Origin: an uncultured Clostridium sp.
GTDB lineage: Bacteria; Bacillota; Clostridia; TANB77; CAG-508
Length of the DNA: 39,591 nucleotides
Reading direction: 5' to 3'
Assembly (NCBI GenBank): GCA_947061115.1
Contig: CAMSMU010000010.1
Span: 1 to 39,591, forward strand
The notes beneath the pieces are model-generated. The model ran no database searches, was not told where the DNA came from, and saw nothing but the letters and a program-made list of their open reading frames with translations. The translations under genes were made by a program, and so were the position numbers. The stretch's first letter is position 1, and the number at the start of each line of letters is the position of its first letter. Shown here piece by piece: positions 8,048 to 16,941 of this stretch.

Positions 8048-8158
8048 ATGGTAAAAGATGTAATGGATATTAAAAACAATCCAGCGGGCATTCGTGGTTA
8101 CAACACTACCAGCGGTTCTAACGAGACCATCGGCATGAGAGGCACTTTATATATGTAG
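8048..8158 (+). CDS. Small 36-residue ORF, unknown peptide
   Basis: ATG 8048 follows AAAGGAGG at a good distance and opens 36 codons to TAG 8156-8158. The peptide starts MVKDVMDIKNNPAGIRG and ends SNETIGMRGTLYM. The middle third is rich in Gly, Thr, Ser and Asn, and its DNA is much higher in GC (AACACTACCAGCGGTTC) than the AT-rich flanks, which argues for selection on the coding sequence and perhaps recent arrival. A possible promoter is TTGCAA 7967 with TATAAA 7990 (17-base spacer). It has no Cys and no transmembrane segment. It could be a peptide signal, a toxin or a leader peptide; I cannot choose. Confidence 0.55.
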   Translation: MVKDVMDIKNNPAGIRGYNTTSGSNETIGMRGTLYM

Positions 8159-8479
8159 ACCTGAGTCATGAATTGCGACCAATAAGAAATGAATAGATAA
8201 TTAAAAGTCGCAAATCAATTTGTGGCGAAAGTAAATTTTTACGTAGTAAAAACAATGTTCACTGTACAATTAACGTTGTACAGCTTTTTTGTGTGTGTTT
8301 CGAAAATGTAAATATAAAAGAACAAAGCGTACATATTCTTATGTCAAACGATTACAATTATTTTTATTGAACATAAAAAAATAATTGTACTGACCTACCA
8401 GTCTAATGACACTAATAAATTATTGTGATAAAAATATACTACAAAAAATAAAGTTATTATTGAAAGTTAGAGGATTGGT
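8159..8479. other. 321-base non-coding stretch upstream of the fatty acid operon
   Basis: It holds a terminator for the 36-codon ORF (8262-8290), then an AT hairpin (stem near 8353-8365 pairing with 8376-8389) and a TATACT hexamer at 8435-8440 that may be the -10 of the operon promoter. No convincing FapR- or FabT-type operator was seen. The sequence GCGACCAATA near 8175 recurs at 34131 just after copy B of the dispersed element. Confidence 0.5.
8262..8290 (+). terminator. Intrinsic terminator after the 36-codon ORF
   Basis: CTGTACAA at 8262-8269 pairs with TTGTACAG at 8276-8283 and runs into CTTTTTT. Confidence 0.8.
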
Positions 8480-10198
8480 ATGGAAAAAAGATTATATGAT
8501 TACATAGAAATAAATGATTTAAAAGATATGTTAAATAAAACAAAAAAATTATATGGAGATAAGATAGCATACAAAATTAAGCTAGAACCAGGTAAATATA
8601 AAACATTTACACATAATGAAGTAAGAGATATGGTCGATTATTTAGGAACATCATTAATTAATTTAGGACTAAAAGGGAAAAGAATAGCTGTTATAGGTGA
8701 AAATAGATATGAATGGGAAATAGCATATTTAGCAATAGTTTGTGGTGTAGGAACAGTAGTACCATTAGATAAATCATTACCAGAAAATGAGCTAGAGGAT
8801 TTAATTGAAAGATCAGAAGTAGAAGCAATTTTTTGTTCAGAAAAATATATAGAAGTGTTAGAAAAAATAAAATATTCTGAGAAAAATAAACTAAAGCATT
8901 TAGTATCAATGGGAAAATGTAGTCATTCAGAAGGTATTTATTCACAAGAAGAACTAATTGAAAATGGTAAGAAACTCATAAAAGATGGAAATAAAGAATT
9001 TATTAATAGCAAAATAGATCCAGAAGGAATGAGTATAATGCTATTTACTTCAGGAACTACATCAAAATCTAAAGTAGTAGCACTTTCACATAAAAATATA
9101 TGTTCAAATCTAATGGATATAGGTAGTATTTTAGATATAAATTCAGATGATACACTATTATCAGTTTTACCAATTCATCATGTATTTGAATGTACAGTTG
9201 GTTTTCTATTTTCATTGTATAAAGGGGCGAAAACTGTATTTTGTGATGGGCTAAGACATGTAGTTGAAAACTTAAATGAATATGAAATAACAGTTATGGC
9301 ATGTGTTCCTGCAATATATGAAAGAATATTTATGATGATTAGAAAGCAACTAGAAAAGCAAGGAAAACTTGAAGAAATATTAGAAAAAGAAGAACTATAT
9401 AAATATAAGAGTATGGATGAAAAGAAGAAAGCTTTTTCAGAAATACATAATATGATTGGAGGAAAAATAAAGTTATTTATAAGTGGTGCAGCAGCATTAG
9501 ATCCTAAAATAGAAGAAAAATATAGATTATTAGGTATTAATTTAGTTCAAGGATATGGACTTACAGAAACATCCCCAGTTGTAGCAGTCGGAACAAATAA
9601 ATACCATAAAACAGGATCAATAGGAAAAACAGTTCCAAGTGTTAAAGCAAAGGTGGTAGATGTAAATAAAGAAGGAATTGGAGAACTTGTAGTAAAAGGC
9701 CCAAGCATTATGTTAGGATACTTTGAAAATGGAAAGATAAGTGAAAAATCTTTAGAAGATGGCTGGTTTTATACAGGAGACTTAGCAAAAATTGATGACG
9801 AAGGATATATATTCATTTGTGGAAGAAAGAAAAGTGTAATAGTATTAAAAAACGGAAAAAACATTTTCCCAGAGGAAATGGAGAATTTAGTAAATAAAGT
9901 AGAAGGTGTAAAAGAATCATTTATATTTGGAAAACAACGTTCAGAAGATAAAGACGACATAAAAATAAATGTAAAAATAGTTTTTGATAGAGAAGTAGTT
10001 AAAGACGCATATAAAGTAACAACAGATGAGGAAATATACAATGTTATTTCAAAAAAAATTAAAGAAATAAACCAAACAATGCCAAAATATAAAGCAATAA
10101 GAGGAATTATATTAACAGAAGAACCATTAATAAAAACTACTACAAATAAAATAAAAAGGCAGGAAAATTTAGATGCAATTAAAAAACTTGAAAACTAA
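8480..10198 (+). CDS. AMP-forming long-chain acyl-CoA (or acyl-ACP) synthetase, paralogue
   Basis: A 572-residue paralogue of the 5486 protein, similar over its whole length. It keeps MLFTSGTTSKSK near residue 190, VQGYGLTETSPV near 360, GWFYTGDLAKIDDEGYIF, GRKKSVIVLKNGKNIFPEE and the C-terminal Lys in TTTNKIKRQE. It heads the fatty acid synthesis operon: the biotin ligase gene starts inside its last codons (26-base overlap). This makes a role tied to de novo synthesis likely, for example feeding acyl groups onto ACP or CoA, particularly since no fabH is present in the operon. That link is inference. GAGGATTGGT precedes the start. Confidence 0.9.
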   Translation: MEKRLYDYIEINDLKDMLNKTKKLYGDKIAYKIKLEPGKYKTFTHNEVRDMVDYLGTSLINLGLKGKRIAVIGENRYEWEIAYLAIVCGVGTVVPLDKSLPENELEDLIERSEVEAIFCSEKYIEVLEKIKYSEKNKLKHLVSMGKCSHSEGIYSQEELIENGKKLIKDGNKEFINSKIDPEGMSIMLFTSGTTSKSKVVALSHKNICSNLMDIGSILDINSDDTLLSVLPIHHVFECTVGFLFSLYKGAKTVFCDGLRHVVENLNEYEITVMACVPAIYERIFMMIRKQLEKQGKLEEILEKEELYKYKSMDEKKKAFSEIHNMIGGKIKLFISGAAALDPKIEEKYRLLGINLVQGYGLTETSPVVAVGTNKYHKTGSIGKTVPSVKAKVVDVNKEGIGELVVKGPSIMLGYFENGKISEKSLEDGWFYTGDLAKIDDEGYIFICGRKKSVIVLKNGKNIFPEEMENLVNKVEGVKESFIFGKQRSEDKDDIKINVKIVFDREVVKDAYKVTTDEEIYNVISKKIKEINQTMPKYKAIRGIILTEEPLIKTTTNKIKRQENLDAIKKLEN

Positions 10199-10748
10199 AT
10201 TTTTAGGAAAAAACAATATATATCATGAAAAAATAGATTCAACGCAAAATGAAATATGGAGACAAATAGAAAAATTAGCTCCCAATGGGACATTAGTTAT
10301 AGCAGATATACAAACAAATGGAATAGGTACTCATGGCAGAGTATGGCATACTGATGAAGAAAATAATATTGCCTTTTCATTCTTTGTAAAATTAAACTGT
10401 AGTGTAAATAGATTAGAAGGAATAACAACACAAATTGCAAAAATAATAATAGATATTTTCAAAGTAAAATATGGAGTTAATTTAAATATAAAAGAACCAA
10501 ATGATATTGTAATAAACGGTAAAAAAATTGGAGGAATTTTAACTCAAACAAAAATATCTTCCCAAATTGCAAAATATATAGTAATTGGAATAGGAATAAA
10601 TACTAACAAAGAAAAATTTAGTGAAGATATAAAAAACATAGCAACATCAATAAAAAAGGAATTTAATATTCAAATAGATAGAGAAGATTTTATAACGGAA
10701 TTTTGTAATATATTTGAACAAAAATTAACAGAAAGGATAAATAATTAA
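10173..10748 (+). CDS. birA: Biotin-protein ligase (catalytic domain only)
   Basis: A 191-residue protein that joins biotin to the acceptor Lys of AccB through biotinyl-AMP. It begins with IDSTQNE, has the biotin-binding segment QTNGIGTHGRVW near residue 50, EPNDIVINGKKIGGIL near residue 107 and GIGINTN near 145. It lacks the N-terminal DNA-binding domain of bifunctional BirA. Two core motifs are unusual: the glycine loop reads GIGTHGR where E. coli has GRGRRGR, and KEPNDI replaces KWPNDI. GGCAGGAAAA provides the ribosome site, within the end of the upstream ligase gene. Location in the operon with accB, its substrate, fits. Confidence 0.9.
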   Translation: MQLKNLKTKFLGKNNIYHEKIDSTQNEIWRQIEKLAPNGTLVIADIQTNGIGTHGRVWHTDEENNIAFSFFVKLNCSVNRLEGITTQIAKIIIDIFKVKYGVNLNIKEPNDIVINGKKIGGILTQTKISSQIAKYIVIGIGINTNKEKFSEDIKNIATSIKKEFNIQIDREDFITEFCNIFEQKLTERINN

Positions 10749-10749
10749 T

Positions 10750-11691
10750 ATGAAAATAGGTTTTTTATTTCCAGGTCAAGGAGCACAAAGTGTTGGAATG
10801 GGAAAAGATTTATATGAAGAATATAAGGTAGTAAAAGATATATATAATAAAGTAGAAGAGATAACAGGTATAGACATAGCAAAATTATCTTTTGAAGGAC
10901 CAGAAGAAAAACTTAATGAAACAAAATATACCCAACTTGCAATATTAACAAATTCTTTATCAATATTAGAAATCCTTAAAGAAAATAATATAAGATCAGA
11001 AGCTTCTGCTGGACTAAGTTTGGGAGAATACTCTGCATTAATAAATAATAAAGCACTTTCAATAGAAGAAGGAATAAAATTAGTACAAAAAAGAGGAGAA
11101 TATATGCAAAATCTTTTACCAAGCGGAGAATGGCAAATGGCTGCAATTATGGGGCTAACAGATGAAGAGGTAGAAGATATTTGTAAAAAAGTGAAAACAG
11201 GTTTTGTAGTTCCAGCAAATTATAATTCTTTAGGGCAAGTTGCAATATCAGGAGAAAAGCAAGCAATAGAAGAAGCTGAAGCAATTGCCAAGGAAATGGG
11301 AGCAAAAAAAGTAAGAATATTAAAAACATCTGGACCATTCCATACTGAAAAATTAATAGAAAGCTCAAACGCACTAAGAAAAGAACTTGAAAATATTACA
11401 ATTAATAAATTTGAAACAAAAGTAATAAAAAACATAGATGGAGAATTTTATAAAGACACAGATGATGTAAAAGATATTTTAGCAAAACATATTATAAATC
11501 CAGTTAGATTTTCAAAAACAATAAAAACAATGTTGGATTTTGGTGTAGATACATTTATAGAAATAGGACCAGGAAAAACATTATCAGGATTTGTAAAAAG
11601 AACAAATACAGATAAAGAAATTAAGATATTTAATATAAATGATGTAGATACTCTAAAAGAAACAATAAAACAAATAAAGGAGAATAGTTAA
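10750..11691 (+). CDS. fabD: Malonyl-CoA:ACP transacylase
   Basis: A 313-residue FabD that moves malonyl from CoA to ACP. GQGAQSVGMG lies at residues 9-18; the nucleophile Ser90 is in AGLSLGEYSAL, where the residue before it is Leu rather than the usual His of GHSLGE; His198 is in SGPFHTEKL. Length is typical. It starts one base after the birA stop, with AAAGGA upstream, and is followed one base later by fabG, so the three are tightly coupled. Confidence 0.95.
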   Translation: MKIGFLFPGQGAQSVGMGKDLYEEYKVVKDIYNKVEEITGIDIAKLSFEGPEEKLNETKYTQLAILTNSLSILEILKENNIRSEASAGLSLGEYSALINNKALSIEEGIKLVQKRGEYMQNLLPSGEWQMAAIMGLTDEEVEDICKKVKTGFVVPANYNSLGQVAISGEKQAIEEAEAIAKEMGAKKVRILKTSGPFHTEKLIESSNALRKELENITINKFETKVIKNIDGEFYKDTDDVKDILAKHIINPVRFSKTIKTMLDFGVDTFIEIGPGKTLSGFVKRTNTDKEIKIFNINDVDTLKETIKQIKENS

Positions 11692-11692
11692 A

Positions 11693-12427
11693 ATGAATAA
11701 AGTAGCTTTTATTACAGGAAGCACTAGAGGGATAGGAAAACAAATAGCAATAACTTTAGCAGAAAGTGGATATGATATAGCAATTAATTATAGAAAAGAA
11801 AATGACGAACTTAAAAATACTAAAAAAGAAATAGAAGAAAAAGGAGTAAAGTGTTTAGCAGTACAAGGAGATGTATCTAGCTTTGAAGATTGCGAAAGAT
11901 TTGTAAAAGAAATAATAGAAGAATATGGAAAAATAGATGTATTAGTTAATAATGCAGGAATTACAAGAGATACTTTATTAATGAGAATGAAAAAAGAAGA
12001 TTTTGAAGATGTAATAGATGTTAATTTAGTTGGAACATTTAATGTAACAAAAAATGTAGTTAACTATATGTTAAAAGCTAGATCAGGTAGAATTATAAAC
12101 ATATCTTCAGTAGTAGGAATAGCAGGAAATGCAGGTCAAACTAATTATTCAGCATCTAAGGCTGGTATTATAGGATTTACTAAAAGCTTAGCAAAAGAAG
12201 TAGCATCAAGAGGAATATTAGTCAATGCAGTGGCACCTGGATTTATTACAACAGATATGACAGCTGTTTTAAAAGAAGAAATAAAAGAGGAAATTGCAAA
12301 ATCCATACCACTAAAAAGAATGGGAGATTCACAAGATGTTGCAAATGTAGTTAAATTTTTAGCAGGTAATGATAGCTCATATATAACAGGGCAAGTACTT
12401 AATGTAGATGGTGGTATGCTGATGTAA
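11693..12427 (+). CDS. fabG: 3-oxoacyl-ACP reductase
   Basis: A 244-residue short-chain dehydrogenase that reduces 3-oxoacyl-ACP with NADPH. It has the cofactor motif TGSTRGIG at residues 8-15, NNAG at 86-89 and the catalytic Ser139, Tyr152 and Lys156 (NYSASKAG), at the same spacing as E. coli FabG. The C-terminus GQVLNVDGGMLM is typical. AAGGAG precedes the start. The last codons (ATGCTGAT, 12416-12423) can pair with ATCAGCAT at 12440-12447, a weak hairpin in the 80-base gap before fabF. Confidence 0.96.
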   Translation: MNKVAFITGSTRGIGKQIAITLAESGYDIAINYRKENDELKNTKKEIEEKGVKCLAVQGDVSSFEDCERFVKEIIEEYGKIDVLVNNAGITRDTLLMRMKKEDFEDVIDVNLVGTFNVTKNVVNYMLKARSGRIINISSVVGIAGNAGQTNYSASKAGIIGFTKSLAKEVASRGILVNAVAPGFITTDMTAVLKEEIKEEIAKSIPLKRMGDSQDVANVVKFLAGNDSSYITGQVLNVDGGMLM

Positions 12428-12507
12428 ATTTCACAAAAAATCAGCATCTTATGTCGTTATTTATTATGATAGTCGATTAAAATATAAAAATACAGAGGAG
12501 ATTTGAA

Positions 12508-13749
12508 ATGGAAAAAAGAGTTGTAATTACAGGATTAGGAGCAATAACTCCAATAGGAAAAGATGTTTATGAAACATGGGAAGGAATAAAAAATAAAAAA
12601 TGTGGAATAGATAAAATTTCTCTATTCGATACAGAAAACTTTAAAACAAAATTAGCAGCAGAAGTAAAGAATTATGATCCATTAGAATATTTTGAAGTAA
12701 AGCAATCAAAGAAAATGGATAGATGTTCACAATTTGCAATAATAGCTGCAAGGGAAGCAGTAAGCGATAGCGGAATCACAAAAGAAAATACAGACTATGA
12801 TAAAGTAGGTGTTTTTGTGAGTTCTGGTATAGGTGGTCTAAAAACTATGCAAGATCAATGTGAAGTAAACTTTGAAAAAGGCAATAATAGAGTATCTCCA
12901 ATGTTTATACCTAAGGTAATATCTAATATGCCTGCTGGAAATATATCTATAGAATTTGGTTTTAAAGGAGAATCAATTTCAATTGTAACAGCATGTGCAT
13001 CTTCTACACATGCAATAGGAGAAGGATATAAAACAATAAAACATGGATATGAAGATATAATAATAGCTGGAGGAACAGAAGCAAGTATATGTAGTGTAGG
13101 AATTGCTGGATTTGAAAATATGAAAGCACTTTGCACATCAGAAGATAAAACAAGAGCTAGTATTCCATTTGATAAAGAAAGAAGTGGATTTGTAATGGGT
13201 GAAGGAGCAGGAATATTAGTACTAGAAGAATTAGAACATGCTAAAAAAAGAGGAGCAAAAATTTATGCAGAATTAATCGGATTTGGATCTACAACAGATG
13301 CTTATCATATAACATCTCCATGTCCTGATGGAGAATGTGGAGCAAAATCAATGATAAGAGCAATAAAAGATGCAAAAATAAAACCAGAAGATATAAATTA
13401 TATAAATGCACATGGAACATCTACACATTTAAACGACTTAACAGAAACAATAGCAATAAAAACAGCTTTGGGTGAAGCAAGTAGAAATGTAATGGTGAGT
13501 TCAACTAAAGGAAATATAGGTCATTTATTAGGAGCAGCAGGAGGAGTGGAAGCTGTAATTTGTGCAAAAGCAATAGAAAATAAAATAGTACCACCAACAA
13601 TCAATTATAAAGAAAAAGATGAAGAATGTGATTTAGATATAGTTCCAAATGAACCAATAAATAAAGAGTTAAATATTGTAATGTCAAATTCTTTAGGTTT
13701 TGGTGGCCATAATGCTTGTATTATTATGAAAAAATATGAGGAGGAATAA
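12508..13749 (+). CDS. fabF: 3-oxoacyl-ACP synthase II
   Basis: A 413-residue condensing enzyme that elongates acyl-ACP with malonyl-ACP. The catalytic triad is Cys163 ([11 protein letters not shown]), His302 ([11 protein letters not shown]) and His339 ([13 protein letters not shown]), the normal Cys-His-His arrangement of KAS II. GAGGAG precedes the start. There is no fabH (KAS III) in this operon, so initiation must use another gene elsewhere or a different route. accB follows after four bases. Confidence 0.96.
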   Translation: MEKRVVITGLGAITPIGKDVYETWEGIKNKKCGIDKISLFDTENFKTKLAAEVKNYDPLEYFEVKQSKKMDRCSQFAIIAAREAVSDSGITKENTDYDKVGVFVSSGIGGLKTMQDQCEVNFEKGNNRVSPMFIPKVISNMPAGNISIEFGFKGESISIVTACASSTHAIGEGYKTIKHGYEDIIIAGGTEASICSVGIAGFENMKALCTSEDKTRASIPFDKERSGFVMGEGAGILVLEELEHAKKRGAKIYAELIGFGSTTDAYHITSPCPDGECGAKSMIRAIKDAKIKPEDINYINAHGTSTHLNDLTETIAIKTALGEASRNVMVSSTKGNIGHLLGAAGGVEAVICAKAIENKIVPPTINYKEKDEECDLDIVPNEPINKELNIVMSNSLGFGGHNACIIMKKYEEE

Positions 13750-13753
13750 TAAA

Positions 13754-14203
13754 ATGGAATATGAGAAAATAAAAGATTTAATGAAAGATATGGGAGATTC
13801 AAAATTAACAGAAATAAATATAGATTTTCCAGATGGTACTAAAATTAGTATGAAAAAAGAAAATACAAAAGCAATTATTAATAATAAGGCAATAACTGAA
13901 AGCAATATATATAAAGATGAAGAAAGTATAGAGGTAATTGCTAATCACTCACAAGCAGAGAAAGAGGGCAACATCGTAAAATCTCCAATGGTAGGAACAT
14001 TTTATATTAAACCTTCACCAGATAGCAATCCATATGTTGAAATTGGAAGTCAAGTAAAAAAAGGAGATATACTTTGCATTATAGAAGCAATGAAATTAAT
14101 GAATGAAATAGAATCAGAATATTCAGGAAAAATTGCTGAAATATATGTAAAAGATGGAGAAGCAGTCGAATATGGAACACCACTATTTAGAATAGGAGAA
14201 TAA
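13754..14203 (+). CDS. accB: Biotin carboxyl carrier protein of acetyl-CoA carboxylase
   Basis: A 149-residue carrier. The N-terminal 35 residues are a helical/dimerisation segment, a charged linker follows, and the C-terminal biotinyl domain runs from [11 protein letters not shown] to the end, with the biotin acceptor Lys114 in [11 protein letters not shown] 13754 follows GAGGAGGAATAATAAA, whose first part lies inside the end of fabF; an in-frame upstream start at 13736 would place the ribosome site inside the gene. Unlike accC, accD and accA, this subunit gene is uninterrupted. The acceptor Lys is the substrate of the BirA encoded in the same operon. Confidence 0.95.
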   Translation: MEYEKIKDLMKDMGDSKLTEINIDFPDGTKISMKKENTKAIINNKAITESNIYKDEESIEVIANHSQAEKEGNIVKSPMVGTFYIKPSPDSNPYVEIGSQVKKGDILCIIEAMKLMNEIESEYSGKIAEIYVKDGEAVEYGTPLFRIGE

Positions 14204-14204
14204 A

Positions 14205-14627
14205 ATGTTAAATAAAGAAGAAATTGAAAAAATTATTCCACAAAGAGATCCGTTTTTAATGATAGATGAAGTAGAAGAATATCTGCCAGGAGAAAGTGCA
14301 ATAGCATATAAACATGTTAATGAAAAAGAGTGGTACTTTAAGGGACATTTTCCTGGAAACCCTATTATGCCTGGAGTACTAATTACAGAAAGCTTAGCAC
14401 AGACTGGAGCAGTAGCAATTCTGTCTATGGAAGAAAATAAAGGTAAAAATGCATTGTTTGGTGGAATAGACAAAATGAAGTTCAAAAAAATGGTAGTACC
14501 AGGAGATACATTAAAACTAGAAGTAAAGATTATTAAAAGAAAAGGACCAATAGGAATAGGAGAAGCTATAGCAACAGTTGAGGATAAGATAGTTGCAAAG
14601 GGAGAATTGACATTTGCTGTTGTGTAA
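14205..14627 (+). CDS. fabZ: 3-hydroxyacyl-ACP dehydratase
   Basis: A 140-residue hot-dog-fold dehydratase that forms trans-2-enoyl-ACP. The active-site His48 lies in [12 protein letters not shown], with the catalytic Glu62 in LITESLAQ; length is normal. It starts one base after the accB stop. A GTAGGGGG-type repeat fills the 107-base gap to accC, the longest gap in the operon. Confidence 0.95.
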   Translation: MLNKEEIEKIIPQRDPFLMIDEVEEYLPGESAIAYKHVNEKEWYFKGHFPGNPIMPGVLITESLAQTGAVAILSMEENKGKNALFGGIDKMKFKKMVVPGDTLKLEVKIIKRKGPIGIGEAIATVEDKIVAKGELTFAVV

Positions 14628-14631
14628 AACC

Positions 14632-14657
14632 TGTAGGGGGAATTAACAGTTTCCCTT
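14632..14657. repeat. Degenerate TGTAGGGG repeat between fabZ and accC
   Basis: TGTAGGGGGAATTAACAGTT followed by TCCCTT is a degenerate relative of the 2539 palindrome, continued by a second small hairpin (CCCTTGCTTCGAAGGG). It is inside the operon and followed by AATAAAAACG twice. A processing or attenuation role is possible but not shown. Confidence 0.4.
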
Positions 14658-14734
14658 GCTTCGAAGGGCAAACGATCAATAATTGCCATACAATAAAAAC
14701 GAATAATAAAAACGAAATAAGGGGTAAAACAAAA

Positions 14735-16085
14735 ATGAATAAAGTATTAATTGCAAATCGTGGAGAAATTGCAGTTCGTATTATTAGAGCATGCAAAGAA
14801 ATGAATATAAAAACAGTAGCAGTATATTCAGAAGCAGATAAAGATGCACTTCATACTCGTTTAGCAGACGAATCTATTTGCATAGGTCCAGCAAGTCCAC
14901 AAAAAAGCTATTTGAATATAAAAAATATTATAGAAGCGGCATGTATAACAAATGCAGACACAATTCATCCAGGTTTTGGATTTTTATCTGAAAATGCGAA
15001 TTTTGCTAAGATATGTGAAGAATCAAATATTAAATTTATAGGACCAAAGTCACAAGTAATTGATCTATTAGGAAATAAATCTAATAGTAAAAAACTAATG
15101 AAAGAAGCAGGAGTACCAGTTATTCCTGGTTCAGATGGAAGTGTAAAAGGATTAAAAGATGCAATATCAATTGCTGAAAAAATAGGGTATCCTGTTATGA
15201 TAAAAGCAGCAGCTGGTGGTGGTGGAAAAGGTATAAGAATAACAAATAGTTCAGAAGAATTAGAAACAAATTATAATATAGTAAAACAAGAAGCAAAAAA
15301 ATCATTTAATGATGATGAAATATACATAGAAAAGTTTATAAAAAATCCAAGACACGTTGAAATTCAAATATTAGCAGATGAACATGGGAATATTGTTCAT
15401 TTAGGAGAAAGGGACTGTTCTGTACAAAGAAAAAATCAAAAAATAATAGAAGAAACACCATCAACTGCTATAGACGATAAACTTAGAAATAAAATGGGAA
15501 ATGCAGCGGTAAAAGCAGCAAAAGTAGCTGGATATAGTAATTGTGGAACAGTCGAATTCTTAGTAGATAGTGATAAAAATTTTTACTTTATGGAAATGAA
15601 TACTAGAATTCAAGTAGAACATCCAATAACCGAATTGAGAACAGGAATAGATATAGTTAAAGCACAAATTAGAATAGCTGCTGGCGATGAATTAAAGCTT
15701 AAACAAAAAGATATAGAATTTAAAGGACATTCAATAGAATGTAGAATAAATGCAGAAAATCCAAATAAAAACTTTATGCCATGTCCACGGTCAAATTAAA
15801 GAAATAAATCTACCAGGAGGAAATGGTATAAGAATAGATACAGCAATATATAATGGATATACAATACCCTCAAACTATGATTCAATGATTGCAAAACTTA
15901 TAGTTCATGGATCAAATAGAAATGAAGCAATTGCAAAAATGAAAAGATCATTAGAAGAATTAGTAATAGATGGAGTAATTACAAATAGAGATTTTTTATT
16001 TAATATAATGAGAAATCCGAACTTTATTAGAGGAAATTTTGATACTTCTTTTATAGAAAAAGAAATGCTAAAAAAGGAGAAGTAA
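14735..16085 (+). CDS. accC: Biotin carboxylase, requires a +1 shift at CGG 15788
   Basis: Biotin carboxylase subunit of acetyl-CoA carboxylase; it carboxylates biotin on AccB using ATP and bicarbonate. The first frame runs from ATG 14735 (start [18 protein letters not shown]-grasp loop [25 protein letters not shown]) and meets TAA at 15797-15799 after FMPCPRSN. Skipping C15788 turns CCA CGG TCA into CCA GGT CAA (P-G-Q) and continues with [13 protein letters not shown]...[13 protein letters not shown] to TAA at 16083-16085. The joined product is 449 residues, the standard length, and matches the family through the junction. Zero-frame translation would lose the last quarter, including conserved C-terminal residues. 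See the recoding-site entry. Confidence 0.95.
15788..15790 (+). other. CGG +1 recoding site 1 (accC)
   Basis: The zero frame reads CCA CGG TCA AAT TAA. Skipping the C gives CCA GGT CAA ATT AAA, encoding the Gly of the conserved PGQI segment of biotin carboxylases. The stop follows three codons after the CCA. Confidence 0.85.
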
Positions 16086-16088
16086 AAA

Positions 16089-16941
16089 ATGATTGTTGAT
16101 AAAATTAAGAAAAGAGAAGTTACAAATGCAAAAAATAAAAAAGCTAATATAGATATACCAATCGGAAAATGGCTTAAATGCGATAACTGTAAAGAAATAG
16201 TATATAAAGAAATAGTTAGAGAAAATTTGAATATTTGTCCTAATTGTGGTCATTACTTTAGAATGCATATTGGTAAAAGATTAGAACTTATAATAGATGA
16301 TGGAACATACGAAAGATTTGACTTAAATATTGAAACTACTAACCCATTGCAATTAGAAGATTATTCTAAAAAATTAAAAACTTTAAGAGAAAAAACAGGA
16401 TTAGAAGAAGCTGTAAGTGCAGGAGTACGGCAATATAAATGGTGAAAAAGTTGTTATTTGCATTATGGATAGTGGATTTTTAATGGGTAGTATGGGAGTT
16501 GTTGTAGGAGAAAAAATAACATATGCAATAGAAGAAGCAGTAAAGCAAAAACTACCACTTATAATATTTTCAGTATCAGGTGGGGCTAGAATGCAAGAAG
16601 GTATTATTTCATTAATGCAAATGGCAAAAACTACAGCAGCACTAACAAAACTTGATGAAGCAGGGCTACTATATATATCTGTTTTAACAGATCCAACATA
16701 TGGAGGTGTTACAGCATCGTTTGCGAGCTTAGGAGATGTTATATTAGCAGAACCTAATGCAATGATAGGATTTGCAGGAAAAAGAGTAATAGAACAAACA
16801 ATAGGAGAATCTCTGCCAGAAGGCTTCCAAACTTCCGAATTTTTATTAGAACATGGATTTATAGATAAAATAGTTGAAAGAAAAGATTTAAAAGACACTA
16901 TTTATAAAATAATTAAATTTCATAAGGAAGGAGGAAACTAA
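16089..16941 (+). CDS. accD: Acetyl-CoA carboxylase carboxyltransferase beta subunit, requires a +1 shift at CGG 16428
   Basis: Transfers the carboxyl group from biotin to acetyl-CoA together with AccA. The N-terminal zinc ribbon has Cys31, Cys34, Cys50 and Cys53 (CDNC and CPNC). The zero frame ends at TGA 16443-16445 after 118 residues (ending GVRQYKW). Skipping C16428 changes GTA CGG CAA to GTA GGC AAT (V-G-N) and continues [20 protein letters not shown], then [24 protein letters not shown] and [10 protein letters not shown], all family hallmarks, to TAA 16939-16941. Total is 283 residues, normal for AccD. The unshifted product would be an intact zinc ribbon without the catalytic domain. 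The stop overlaps the accA start (TAATG). Confidence 0.95.
16428..16430 (+). other. CGG +1 recoding site 2 (accD)
   Basis: The zero frame reads GTA CGG CAA TAT AAA TGG TGA. Skipping the C gives GTA GGC AAT ATA AAT GGT. AGGAG at 16421-16425 lies three bases upstream and resembles an internal Shine-Dalgarno stimulator as in prfB, but the other four sites lack it. Confidence 0.85.

Noticed and set aside
8391..8430. A FapR-type operator (CTACCAGTCTAATGACACTAATA) before the fatty acid operon
   Set aside because: It has only partial resemblance to the palindromic consensus and no clear symmetry, and no regulator gene is near.
15750..16085. The second part of accC as a separate gene
   Set aside because: Its only starts lie inside accC coding sequence in another frame without a ribosome site, and the sequence joins exactly to the first part when one C is skipped. 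The same reasoning applies to the second parts of accD, accA and the surface protein.
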